Source: CAZIKF01 sp964539825 (lineage in GTDB: Bacteria > Muiribacteriota > UBA6191). Taken from it: a stretch of DNA of 64,000 nucleotides. The DNA lies in NCBI GenBank assembly GCA_964539825.1, contig CAZIKF010000014.1:1-64000 (forward strand), written 5' to 3'. The notes beneath the pieces were generated by a model. That model had not been told where the DNA came from. It saw nothing but the letters and a program-made list of their open reading frames with translations, and did no database searches. Numbering within the stretch: position 1 is the first letter of the stretch; each line of letters begins with the position of its first letter. The position numbers and the translations under genes were made by a program. Below are positions 1-9,100 of the stretch, piece after piece.

Positions 1-899
1 GAGGTGACATCAGCCCTCTCAAAAGTGGCTTTCCAGCGGTCATGAGTATATTCAGCCGAGAGAACCTGAAACTTTTCGAGATCAAAGGTATGCATGATTC
101 GATCTGTGGAACCCCCGGGACTTAGGATGAGATTACCGCCCATTCCTATTTTGGCTGAATAGAGGCTATAACCAAGCCTCCAATTAGAGTCGGAGGGACT
201 CCAGTTCAGGCTCATGCCCAGGAAGTCCTCGGACTCAGCCCGTATCTGCGCAACGGTGGCTTCCGTCGCCGTGGGTGGCCCGGGTGGTCCGGGTCCGGGA
301 GGGGCAGCGGGTGGTTGATTCTGGATGGCCTGTCTGCCGATCTCAGATGCCACTCCCTCAAGGAATGTGGAGTCATCGGATATATTGAAGGCTCCAGTAA
401 ATACTTTAAAGTCGAGAATTCCGCCAAAGAGATCTCTTTCTCCATAGAGAGTAGCACCACGGAAAACAGCGGTATCACGATAGGTTTCATTGTAGACGGA
501 TTGGGGAAGCAGAACTGTTGAGCGTAGTAGATCTATATCCCGACTTTCGTTGTGAAAGCCGACCGGAGTGAGCATTTTTCCGATTCGAATCCCGGTGTTT
601 TCAGAGAATTTGTAATCCAAAACAGCCCAGTCAATGTCGACGCGTCCGTTGCCAAAGGCTCCGAGATCCCGACCCATGAACTGAACGCCTACGTGTAAAT
701 CTTCCTCGAGTTGGCTGGAGACGTTAAGGGCATACTCAGTGAATTCAAAGCTCCCAAGTGTGCTGCGCACGATATGATTGTAATTTCGGGATTTCATGAA
801 TCCCTGGCTCATAAAGCCATGGATATTCAATTCGTTGGAGAAACTGAACGTAAGGCTGAGCAGAAGAAGGAAGAGAGCCTGAGTAGTTTGTTTCCTCAT
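1..899 (-). CDS. Porin-like outer-membrane beta-barrel protein, 3' end cut by window edge
   Basis: The gene starts at the ATG complementary to 897-899 and stays open for 299 codons to the window edge, so its C-terminus is missing. It opens with a hydrophobic signal peptide (about residues 1-21, QALFLLLLSLTFSFS). A mature start near LNIHGFMSQGFMKSRNYN follows, which resembles the first strand of porin-like barrel proteins (GFxSQGF pattern). The body alternates polar and hydrophobic residues and is rich in aromatics and glycine, as expected of transmembrane beta-strands (RIGKMLTPVGFHNESRD, FRGATLYGERD). A proline/glycine-rich insert (PPAAPPGPGPPGPP, residues 196-209) is probably a surface or periplasmic loop. 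The substrate cannot be told. The family is inferred from composition and the N-terminal motif only. The upstream ribosome site is weak. Confidence 0.75.
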   Translation of the reverse strand, partial: MRKQTTQALFLLLLSLTFSFSNELNIHGFMSQGFMKSRNYNHIVRSTLGSFEFTEYALNVSSQLEEDLHVGVQFMGRDLGAFGNGRVDIDWAVLDYKFSENTGIRIGKMLTPVGFHNESRDIDLLRSTVLLPQSVYNETYRDTAVFRGATLYGERDLFGGILDFKVFTGAFNISDDSTFLEGVASEIGRQAIQNQPPAAPPGPGPPGPPTATEATVAQIRAESEDFLGMSLNWSPSDSNWRLGYSLYSAKIGMGGNLILSPGGSTDRIMHTFDLEKFQVLSAEYTHDRWKATFERADVT

Positions 900-1010
900 T
901 GAATTCAGGTTTGCGGAGCCATCTGAAAATTGGATCTTCTTCCTTATTCGGCGAAGACTAATCTGGAATTTACTAAATCCTCAATTTCATAAAATAATCC
1001 TTACCTTCTA

Positions 1011-1026
1011 CACAAGAAATCTTGTG
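1011..1026. promoter_or_regulatory. Perfect 16-bp dyad, candidate operator
   Basis: CACAAGAAATCTTGTG is a perfect 7-bp inverted repeat around AA. It lies 15 bp upstream of a strong-looking -35 box (1042) in the divergent region between the porin-like gene and the HTH-receiver gene. Its position fits an activator or repressor site that could serve both directions. The binding protein is unknown. Confidence 0.45.
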
Positions 1027-1041
1027 TTTCTTAAAATTCAC

Positions 1042-1070
1042 TTGTCGATGTTCCACCCTTTCATTATAAT
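1042..1070 (+). promoter_or_regulatory. Sigma-70-type promoter for the HTH-receiver gene
   Basis: TTGTCG (1042-1047), a 17-bp spacer and a perfect TATAAT (1065-1070) point at the gene starting at 1141. Transcription would begin near 1077, giving a leader of about 64 nt. Confidence 0.6.
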
Positions 1071-1140
1071 TCTCAGTAGTACGCATTTTCTTTAAATTCT
1101 CTAATTATTTGGGGTGGAATTTGGGGTCCGGGGGATGATA

Positions 1141-1731
1141 ATGAAGGAATTTTATACAACATCGGAGGCGGCTCGGCTTATGGGTGCGCGGAGTTCCTCT
1201 AGTATTCAGAAGAAGATTGTAGCAGGAGAGATTCCTGCATTTCGGTCTGCCGGTGGCAGAGACTACCGAATCACCCGTGCCGACTTGATCAAATATATGC
1301 AAAGCCATGCCATCCCGGTGCCGCGAGAGCTCTCCGATCCGGATCCAAGGGTGTTGATTGTGGATGATGATCCGGTTGTAACTGAACCCCTTGAGGAGTT
1401 TCTGACCCTTCATGGCTTCAAGGTTTGTACGGCCCAGTCGGGTCTTCAAGCGGGATATAGCCTAAAGGCGTTTAAACCCCATATCATTCTTTTGGATATG
1501 CTTTTGGGCGATATGGATGGACGGGATTTCATCAAAATTAGCAGTGCTGACAAAGAGATGCGCAATGCCAAAATCATTGGTATGTCGGCCTATCTCAAAC
1601 GCGAAGATATCTCCGCAGAGGATCTTTCTAAGATGCACATGTTTTTAAGTAAACCCTTTCATTATGACCGTCTTCTCAAAAAGATGGAACGGGCAATTGA
1701 AAAACTGGGACAAAGGCAGATTTCTTTTTGA
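1141..1731 (+). CDS. Response regulator: N-terminal excisionase-type HTH plus C-terminal receiver domain
   Basis: The N-terminal part (FYTTSEAARLMG...GRDYRITRADLIKYM, residues 3-53) is a MerR/excisionase-like winged helix. A receiver domain follows, with acidic pocket DDD 75-77 (VLIVDDDPVV), phosphoacceptor D119 (ILLDMLLGDMDG), switch Ser about 149 (GMSAY) and Lys about 171 (FLSKPF). The order is the reverse of the usual receiver-then-output layout. Starts at 1114 (GTG) and 1135 (ATG) are also open. The ATG at 1141 is preferred because GGGG sits 6 nt before it. The histidine kinase gene follows 150 bp downstream on the same strand, separated by a hairpin, so they could form a two-component pair. 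The regulated genes are unknown. Confidence 0.85.
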   Translation: MKEFYTTSEAARLMGARSSSSIQKKIVAGEIPAFRSAGGRDYRITRADLIKYMQSHAIPVPRELSDPDPRVLIVDDDPVVTEPLEEFLTLHGFKVCTAQSGLQAGYSLKAFKPHIILLDMLLGDMDGRDFIKISSADKEMRNAKIIGMSAYLKREDISAEDLSKMHMFLSKPFHYDRLLKKMERAIEKLGQRQISF

Positions 1732-1797
1732 AATGGGGATGAATATGGCTGATGTTTCATGGGCCACATGAAATTGGGGAAAGTGAGAGAACCTGAG

Positions 1798-1870
1798 GAG
1801 AAGCCTTTGGACAGTCTGCTATCGGCCTTGTGGACTGGATTCTTTTGAGATAGGAAGCCAAAGGCTTTTC
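1798..1870 (+). terminator. Intercistronic stem-loop with U-rich tail, terminator or attenuator
   Basis: GAGAAGCCTTTGG (1798-1810) pairs with CCAAAGGCTTTTC (1858-1870) over 13 bp with one mismatch. An inner CAGTC/GACTG pair (1812-1816 with 1833-1837) lies within. The 3' arm is followed at once by TTCCTTTT, which is terminator-like, and then by the AAGGA ribosome site of the kinase gene at 1876. The structure could reduce read-through from the HTH-receiver gene into the kinase or modulate kinase translation. The loop is long, so termination strength is doubtful. Confidence 0.4.
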
Positions 1871-1887
1871 CTTTTAAGGAAGCGATG

Positions 1888-3186
1888 ATGAAAAACAAAG
1901 AGAAGCATAGTCTGCAGCAGCAAGAGCACCATTTTGATCGAATGGACAATTCTTCCGGGGAGAAACCTGTTGAGCCTTTCCTTTGCCAAGAACAGGTTCA
2001 CCCCAGGGAATCCTCCGATTTGGCCACCGCATCCATGCCTGCTTTTTCCCAACCTGCCAGGCCCGTCGTTTCTGAATCCGGCCAGGACTTACGTTTCAAT
2101 GCCCTTCTGAGATGCGTTTTCAACCTGGTCTTTGAGGTAGATGGATTTGGTCAAATCCTGAATGTTAGTGATTCAAGCCGATTCGTGCTTCTGGCAGAAC
2201 CTGAAGAAGTGATGGGGACACCCTTGAGTAAGTTTTTTCCAGAGGTGGAGCGATACTTAGATTCAGAGTGTTCTGATACCGCAGGAACTCAGGACTTAGG
2301 AAGAGTTGGTCCCGTGGTTTTCCAGGGTATGCGTAGTGATGGTTCTGAGTTTCCAGCCCTTCTGGTTCTCGATAGAATTCCCGAAGCACCTCTACGATAT
2401 GTAGTCGTAGTTCGTGATGAGAGCGCCGTAGAGGACGAAACCCTTCGTCTCAACCAGGATCTAGAAGAGAGAGTTTTGAGCAGAACCCGGACTATCAAAC
2501 GCTCGAATGATGAGCTAAGAAGGTATGCACATGTGATTTCTCATGATCTACGCGAACCCCTCAGGTCCGTCATCTGCTTTCTCAAGTTGATGAATCAGCG
2601 TCACAGGGATGAATTCTCTGATGACGTCAGCGAGTACATGGATCTTGCCACGGAGGGTGCAGTACGCCTACAGGAAATGATTACGGCAATATTGAAGCAT
2701 TCCGAGCTTGAGCAAAATAGCAGTTCTATGCAATTGGTGGCTCTCAACGAAGTCTTGGATGCTGTTTGCCTGTCCTTGAGAGTTTCCTTTACCGAGGCCC
2801 GGGTGGATCTCACACGCGACGATGACTTGCCAGAAGTTTGGGCAGACCCCGTCTTGATGCATCAGTTGCTGCAAAACATGGTAAGCAACGCGATTCGATT
2901 CAAAAAACCATCGGAAGGGGTTAAAATCCATATTGGGGCAGTCGCCAAATCGAGGCAATGGATTCTTTCGGTAAGGGATAATGGTATTGGGATTTCCTCG
3001 AAATTCCACAGTTCCATTTTTGAGATTTTTCGTAGGCTCCATTCCGTTGAAGATTACGAGGGAACTGGAATGGGGTTAGCCACCTGCAAAAAGATCGTGT
3101 CCTTTCATGGTGGACGTATCTGGGTTCAGTCCGAAGAGGGAAAGGGTTCCATTTTTTATGTGAGTCTTCCCCGCCAGGAAAACTAG
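1888..3186 (+). CDS. PAS-domain sensor histidine kinase
   Basis: This is a soluble kinase with no transmembrane segment. A low-complexity polar N-terminus (about 70 residues) precedes a PAS-like region (FNLVFEVDGFGQILNVSDSS, to about residue 180) and a short coiled coil. The HisKA domain has phosphoacceptor His about 219 in VISHDLREPLR, and the HATPase domain has N-box LQNMVSNAIRF, G1 VRDNGIGI and G2 GTGMGLATC. The H-box and ATPase resemble the phytochrome-like kinase group. Two ATGs sit in tandem at 1885 and 1888; the second has the better distance (7 nt) from AAGGA. The likely partner is the receiver protein encoded just upstream. Confidence 0.9.
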   Translation: MKNKEKHSLQQQEHHFDRMDNSSGEKPVEPFLCQEQVHPRESSDLATASMPAFSQPARPVVSESGQDLRFNALLRCVFNLVFEVDGFGQILNVSDSSRFVLLAEPEEVMGTPLSKFFPEVERYLDSECSDTAGTQDLGRVGPVVFQGMRSDGSEFPALLVLDRIPEAPLRYVVVVRDESAVEDETLRLNQDLEERVLSRTRTIKRSNDELRRYAHVISHDLREPLRSVICFLKLMNQRHRDEFSDDVSEYMDLATEGAVRLQEMITAILKHSELEQNSSSMQLVALNEVLDAVCLSLRVSFTEARVDLTRDDDLPEVWADPVLMHQLLQNMVSNAIRFKKPSEGVKIHIGAVAKSRQWILSVRDNGIGISSKFHSSIFEIFRRLHSVEDYEGTGMGLATCKKIVSFHGGRIWVQSEEGKGSIFYVSLPRQEN

Positions 3187-3376
3187 ACTTGTCATTTTAT
3201 AGAGCGAGTCCAATTTCAAGGTTACCCCAAGGGTTTGGTCCAAGTATTTTCGTACTGAAAGTGATAAAAGCAAAATAACTCAGGCCTGAAATAGACTTTA
3301 ATTTCTTGTAACTTATTAGCCATTTGAGATAAATTGGCGAACATAGAGCTATGGCTTTTTTCATTTTCAGTCTCCA

Positions 3377-3877
3377 ATGCCCAAGAACCTTCTCTCATTG
3401 ATCGTCTTTTTCACGTTGACCTTAATGTCGTCAGCGGTGGAAATACTCCCTGGCCACAAGGCCCAACTCATCCTCCGGGTCCTTGAAAATACCAACCTTT
3501 CTTCGCAAACCATTCGAATTGCCGTTTGCCCATCCCCAGATGGATCTACTAATAAGCTGATTAAGCACCTGAGGAAAGAACCTAAGCTTCAAATCAATGG
3601 ACAGACGGTTTCCATTCTAGTGGGAATCTACGATAAAGAGAGTAAGGCTGGGGTTGATGTTGTAATTCTCGCAGACTCAAGTCAACCAGTAGTGCCGGGG
3701 GTTTTGTGCATTGCCTTTGATGAGCGCCAGGTAGAGCAGGGTGCGACAGTGGGGATAGCCGCGATCAAAGACCATGTGTCTCTCTTTTTAAATCCTTCCT
3801 CAGCAAAAAAACTTGGGATTCGGTTTGATGTGGGAATGGTCCGAGTGGCCAGGCTGAAAGGAGGGAACGGATCATGA
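3377..3877 (+). CDS. YfiR-like (DUF4154) exported protein
   Basis: This 166-aa protein has a signal peptide (LLSLIVFFTLTLMSSAVE). Its pattern is like YfiR/DUF4154 periplasmic proteins: an early LILRVLENT strand, a central VDVVILADSSQP strand, and an ending LNPSSAKKLGIRFDVGMVRVAR that matches the family's closing motif, in which the protein binds as a soluble regulator or partner of membrane sensors. Its stop overlaps the TonB-receptor start by 4 bp, so the two are co-translated. YfiR-like genes are commonly found beside TonB receptors and hybrid kinases, and both occur here. Family assignment is by eye and moderate. Confidence 0.6.
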   Translation: MPKNLLSLIVFFTLTLMSSAVEILPGHKAQLILRVLENTNLSSQTIRIAVCPSPDGSTNKLIKHLRKEPKLQINGQTVSILVGIYDKESKAGVDVVILADSSQPVVPGVLCIAFDERQVEQGATVGIAAIKDHVSLFLNPSSAKKLGIRFDVGMVRVARLKGGNGS

Positions 3878-5979
3878 ATCGACTCATGAAAATCCTGACT
3901 CTCGCTTTTAGCATGCTAATGCATCAAAGCTCCTCATCAGCTGACCTGCTTTCCGTTATGCAAGATGTGGAGGTCTCCGTTAACGAGAGAACCACATCGG
4001 GAGCCACGAAGAGAGTTGAATCCAGCCTGAGTTCTCCAGCCATCGTGAAATCCTATACTCAGAAGGATCTCAAGCGTTTCAATTCACTGGTAGAGTTCTT
4101 ACAGTATGTCCCTGGAGTAGCGGTGGATCGAGGCCGACGTAATTATCAATACATCCAGGTACGAGGCCTTGATCACCAGATTTACAACAATAAGGTGCTG
4201 GTCCTTATCAACGGTCACAAGATTGCGGATGAAATAGGACCGGAAACCAATCTTGATCTTGTTCCCATTGAGTCAATCCGCAGACTTGAGATCATTCGAG
4301 GTCCAGGTTCGGTACTTTATGGGTCCAATGCCTTCGCCGCCCTGATCAGTATCCATACATTTGATGCACTTAGCTTTAAGCAAAATGAAATTTTGCTCAC
4401 GCTAGGTAACGACAACCAGAAAACCACTTTTATGGATTTGAAGGACAATGCGAAATCCGGTCCCAAGACTTATTTTGCCTACAAATACAGCGATGAGAAG
4501 GGTGCGAACCATCCTATTACTGAGAATCTGGTAATGAATGGACAGGGGATTACCGCTCCCTGGGCACTGCCTACACCTCCCGAGAATCCCCCCGGTACTT
4601 TCCAGCCTAATGACCATCGTTTCGTATTTTCAGACGTGGGTAACTATACGCTCGCTAATCAAGTAGGAAGTTTCCTGGGTGTGATTCACGCCGGAGATCT
4701 TCGACTCACCCTTGGTAAGGCAAATATTTCCAGGAATCTGTCCTATGATTTCCGCAGTGATGAGCATCAGGTGGGTCTACAACATTTTTATGAGTACCTG
4801 GGAGGGGATTTCGAACATCAACTCACGGATAAGTTAATGTGGAATGTTCGCGCAAAATACGCTCAGACGAGAGTACTGACTAGTGAGCGTGGTTTTGATC
4901 TTCTGGATCCGACGAATCCTGAATTTCAGGCGATCTCTAATTCCTATGCCCATGATCTAGAAATGCAGTGGACCTACAAACCAAATTCGAAGATCGACTG
5001 GATCTTTGGAGGAATTTCAGAGAGTATCAAATACAACCGTACCCTGGATCTAGAATTTATCAACGGATTCGCAATAGGCTTTCCCCTGACCTCTCCTACA
5101 AATACCAGCATTAACGGACTCTACCTACAGGGGACGATCCGTCTTAATGAGCGCCTGGAACTTCTAGGTGCTTTCCGTAGAAACCATAACTCCCATTACG
5201 GAGCAACTTATACACCCAAGTTTGCTCTTTCCTATGAACTTAATCGCGATGAGTATCTAAAGGCAGTCTGGGGTAAGGCCTTTCGGTATCCAAGCGGTCA
5301 TGAGTCTTTTACGCAAATCCCAGGTGATCTCAATCCCAACCCGAATCTCAGGGAAGAGCAAATTGAGTCTTTTGAATTCGATTACGTTCGTTCGATGGAC
5401 GAAGGCCGAAAGAGGCTGGAGCTGACTTATTTCCGGTTGAAAATTGATGATTTCATTTTCCAAAACGACCGGGTAGATCGCCATGAGAATTCAACTCCCC
5501 TGGTCAGTGAAGGCCTGGAAATGGATCTGAGCAGCAAGATCAGAGATGATCTGAAGTTCTGGTTGAATGCCACCGTGATGGATCTGAAGGGTGAAACCTA
5601 CATCTATGATGACGGCAGCCCCGATCTCTTCGGAAGAGAGAGGTTTGGGGATTTCACCCAGAGCACCCTGAAGAGATTTGGTTCAATGGGTCTGGATTGG
5701 GATGTCAATGAAAGATGGGATCTGTCCCTGGCTACACGCTACCGAGGCTCTCAAAGAAATCGTGGAGACAACCGCTACCAGTATCACCCCCAGGGATCTC
5801 ACTTCATCCATGATCTTGGAATTAACTATAGCCATAGTCGTGATAGAGAGATGCGTCTGGATATTTACAATCTTACTGAGAAGATTTATCGACCCATTGA
5901 TTACGATATACAAAGTGTCAAGGCACAAAGCTATCCAGCGGGTCGAAGCATAAGATTCACTTACTCCATTAAATTCTAG
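3874..5979 (+). CDS. TonB-dependent outer-membrane receptor
   Basis: The 701-aa protein has a signal peptide (about residues 1-23). A plug domain spans about residues 45-165: VESSLSSPAIVKSYTQKDLKRF, LVEFLQYVPGVAVDRG, IQVRGLD, VLVLINGHKI, IESIRRLEIIRGPGSVLYGSNAFAALI. The long barrel ends in an aromatic residue (SIRFTYSIKF), as outer-membrane barrels do. It imports a ligand with energy from TonB/ExbBD, which are not in this window. The ligand is unknown; no siderophore or cobalamin genes lie nearby. It overlaps the YfiR-like gene by 4 bp. Its stop codon lies inside the left arm of the 5978-6158 inverted-repeat element. Confidence 0.92.
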   Translation: MNRLMKILTLAFSMLMHQSSSSADLLSVMQDVEVSVNERTTSGATKRVESSLSSPAIVKSYTQKDLKRFNSLVEFLQYVPGVAVDRGRRNYQYIQVRGLDHQIYNNKVLVLINGHKIADEIGPETNLDLVPIESIRRLEIIRGPGSVLYGSNAFAALISIHTFDALSFKQNEILLTLGNDNQKTTFMDLKDNAKSGPKTYFAYKYSDEKGANHPITENLVMNGQGITAPWALPTPPENPPGTFQPNDHRFVFSDVGNYTLANQVGSFLGVIHAGDLRLTLGKANISRNLSYDFRSDEHQVGLQHFYEYLGGDFEHQLTDKLMWNVRAKYAQTRVLTSERGFDLLDPTNPEFQAISNSYAHDLEMQWTYKPNSKIDWIFGGISESIKYNRTLDLEFINGFAIGFPLTSPTNTSINGLYLQGTIRLNERLELLGAFRRNHNSHYGATYTPKFALSYELNRDEYLKAVWGKAFRYPSGHESFTQIPGDLNPNPNLREEQIESFEFDYVRSMDEGRKRLELTYFRLKIDDFIFQNDRVDRHENSTPLVSEGLEMDLSSKIRDDLKFWLNATVMDLKGETYIYDDGSPDLFGRERFGDFTQSTLKRFGSMGLDWDVNERWDLSLATRYRGSQRNRGDNRYQYHPQGSHFIHDLGINYSHSRDREMRLDIYNLTEKIYRPIDYDIQSVKAQSYPAGRSIRFTYSIKF

Positions 5980-6158
5980 GAGCCTGTCGGAGAATTGAGT
6001 TTGTGACGAGGCCGAGCGAAAGAATCAGGATCAAGGCGGAGGCGGAAAATACCGCCGAAGGTGTGCTGGAGCACATTGAGAGCGGTTTTTTCGGTGACAA
6101 CGCCGAGCCTGTTTTTTGCAGCCGGTCACAGTAGAAGGCAATTCTCCGACAGGATCCT
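5978..6158. repeat. 181-bp inverted-repeat element, MITE-like or structured intergenic repeat
   Basis: The ends are inverted copies: AGGAGCCTGTCGGAGAATTG at 5978-5997 and its complement at 6139-6158, with 19 of 20 positions matching. Just inside, GTGAC (6003-6007) pairs with GTCAC (6124-6128). The interior has more stems: GGCGG/CCGCC at 6041-6056 and TGTGCT/AGCACA at 6062-6075. The left arm contains the TonB-receptor stop codon, and the element fills the gap between two convergent genes, where it may also act as a bidirectional terminator. No protein-coding gene is convincing inside it. Copy number elsewhere cannot be judged here. Confidence 0.7.
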
Positions 6159-6193
6159 GGGAGCCGATAACCCTTCTTTCACGGGTCCCGCGA

Positions 6194-9100
6194 TCAAATC
6201 GTGGATGGACGGGATTTGTTATTGGCTGTCAGGTTGTATAGAATCCGACTTAGCTCGCTAAAATCGTGGGGTTTGCGGATGGCGACCTGAAAGCCGTATT
6301 TCTGGTAGTTGCTGAATACGGAGTGTTCTATATAGGCAGTGCTGAGAATCCCGCTGATCTGAGAATCCAGCATACGAATTCTTTCCATCGTACCCGCTCC
6401 ATCCAGTTCTCCAGGTACATTGAGATCAAGGATGGCTACATCAAATGGGTTCTCACCCTCCAATGCGTCTCTATGTGCCTTCAAGGCTTGTACCCCGCTC
6501 CTGGTGAGTGTTACTTCGTAGCCCAGGAGGGTGAGCACTTCCCCTGTGGTCTGCAATACCATCTCCCGGTCATCCAGAACCAATACCCGTCCCGACCCAT
6601 GCAGAAAGTCTCTTGGTGGGGGCACATCTGAGGGGGTATCAACGTCAAGAGGTAGAAAGACCTGGAATTCTGTTCCCATGCCAGGTGTGGAATGGACCAG
6701 AATGGTACCGTTTAACTTGGTGACAAGAGCTTGTACGGTAGACAGTCCCAGTCCTGTACCTGTGTCCTTCCCACTGAAAAAGGGATCGAAGATCTTTTTC
6801 CTTAAGCCTTCAGGAATTCCTGCACCCTGGTCTTTTACGCTCAAAAAGACATAGGAGCCTTCCGGCAGGGCAACTTCATTGGTTGAATCCAGTTTTTTCA
6901 CCATTGCGCGCAGTTCTACGGTTCCTCGACCATCCATGGACTGAGATGCATTGAGGACCAGGTTTTGAATAATCTGATGTAGGGTTAGACGCTCCATCTC
7001 CACATTCCTGATTTCAGGGTCCACTTCAAGAATGTGAACGGTATCAGAGTTTGAGAGGGACTCCTCAACAGCGGCTTCGAGGATGGCTCCGATGGAGTCA
7101 TGCCTGATTGGCAGATTCCCTGATTTTGTGATGGTCAAGAGCTTCTCGGACAGTTCCGAGGCAATCTCGATCTGATTGCGGGTGCGCTCCAGATACTTTT
7201 CTGATAGTGGATCTCTGGCGGTAGCTACTTGCAAGCAAGAGACCTGACCTAGTAATCCTTGGAGAACATTACGAAATTCATGGGCAATGCTGCCGGTGAA
7301 GGTATCCATGGAGCGAAGCTGCCGGATTCCTCGAAGCTCCTCCCCACTACGAGTCTTCTCGGTGAGATCTTCCATGATACCCAGGATACCAATGAGTTGA
7401 GCCTGATCGGACTTTAGGGGCAAAACGGTAACCTGGTACCAGGTCTCTTCCCCTGATTGGTTAGAGAGCCTCAAAGTGGTATTGGTGACGTTAGCATCCA
7501 AACCTTCCATCTGGCTCTCAAGTTCCTGCAGGGTGAAGCTTTCGTGTTCAGGGATAGGCAGCTCCTCATTCTTCTTTCCGAGGAGTTTGGAAGGATCTTC
7601 CAGTCCCATATTTGAGGCGAATTGTTTATTTGCGCCAAGATACCTGGAATCCAGATCCTTCCAATAAATCGAGAGGGGAATACTCTCAAGCACCTGATTG
7701 AGCAAAGCTTTTGATTTTTGCAGGTTCTTGGATGCATCGGTAGAAGTTCTGACCTCCTTTGAGAGGTGGTCCTGGGTCTCAAGAAGGTTCTTTGCCATGA
7801 AGTTATAGGTATTTTGAAGATTTCCAATCTCGTCGTGCGCCAGAATCGGGATCGGTGCATGTACAGATTCCGCCCCTAGTTTCTCAGCTGCTAATGATAG
7901 CTGGGAAATCGGTATCAACAATCTTAAGGAGAAGAATTGATGCAGGGCCATGATAAGGATCAGAAAGAAAACAGAGATGAGACTGAGATAGATCCAGAAA
8001 TCCCGCGAATCGAGGTAGGCTTCTACTAGTTTCATTTCGGTGACCAGGGCCCAATGAAGCCCCTGGATCTTCAGGGGTGTGAAGGAATTGAGTACGTCGT
8101 GCCCCTGGTGGCCTGGAACGACCCTGGTACCAGAGATTCCATTCAAGGCAGAACGAATGGCCTCGGTCTCCACCCTGTGTTGCTTTACGTGTCCAACTTG
8201 ACGTCCCCTGGACGGCTCTATGGATAGAAGGGACTTAAGACTTTCCTTTTGTTCTGTACGTATGCGTGATGAGGAACGCAGCAGGAAGTCGGGACCAACT
8301 AGATAGGATTCACCGCTGTGTCCTAACCCCTCCAAATCCCATCGACTACCCCCGCTCATGATCTCATTTAATCTCTCAGCGGTGATTGCCACGGCAAATA
8401 GACCAACATTTTGTTGTTCTACCACGATGGCGGATCCCAGAAAGCAGAGAGGTTCAGCTAAGTTGGGAAGATATGGTTGAAAATCCTCAATAAGCACAGG
8501 TGCCTGAAAGGAGGCATTTCGATATTTCTTAAAGAGTCTGGAAAGACCTGAACCTTTTAGCACAGAACTAAAGACCATCCTGGCAAAATCAATTTTCTTG
8601 GCAGATGAGTAGAGGATCCTGCCCTGCTTGTCCAGTAGGAAGAGATCCACCAAGCCAAATCGTCCTAGCCAAGTTTTTAATAAAGAATGGTATTTTCTGT
8701 GCGCCAGGTGATATAAACCTCTGTCCTGTGGACCGAGGTAGGAGTCAAAGGTCCAGATTTCATTCGGGTTCTTTGCCAGGTAGTGGTCTTGTAGATGTAT
8801 TGCTGAAGGAGACATTTGTAGCAGGGCATCAGGATGCAGACTTGGTTTTGAGGAAAGACTCAGCAAGGGTAGGAACTTCGATTTATACCATTCATGGAGG
8901 CGATCTCTGGATTTGAGATAGTTCATTTCCTTTTTAACTGCTGTACGTTCTATTTGGTCATATCCATTCTTAAAGGCAAGAAAGGCTTCTGGGAGTACCC
9001 CGGATTCCGCGAGAGTGCGAACTGTGTCTCCCAGGGACTTCATATATTGCTCTACCTGGGCCCTTTTATTGATACGTACGCTCTCAAGGGCGAAATGGGC

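Noticed and set aside
1105..1449. Minus-strand 114-codon frame opposite the HTH-receiver gene
   Set aside because: It is a shadow of a recognisable response regulator and has no upstream signals.
6061..6261. Plus-strand 66-codon frame in the 5978-6158 element
   Set aside because: It starts inside the inverted-repeat element and runs into the 3' end of the opposite kinase gene. The sequence has no family-like pattern and no good ribosome site.
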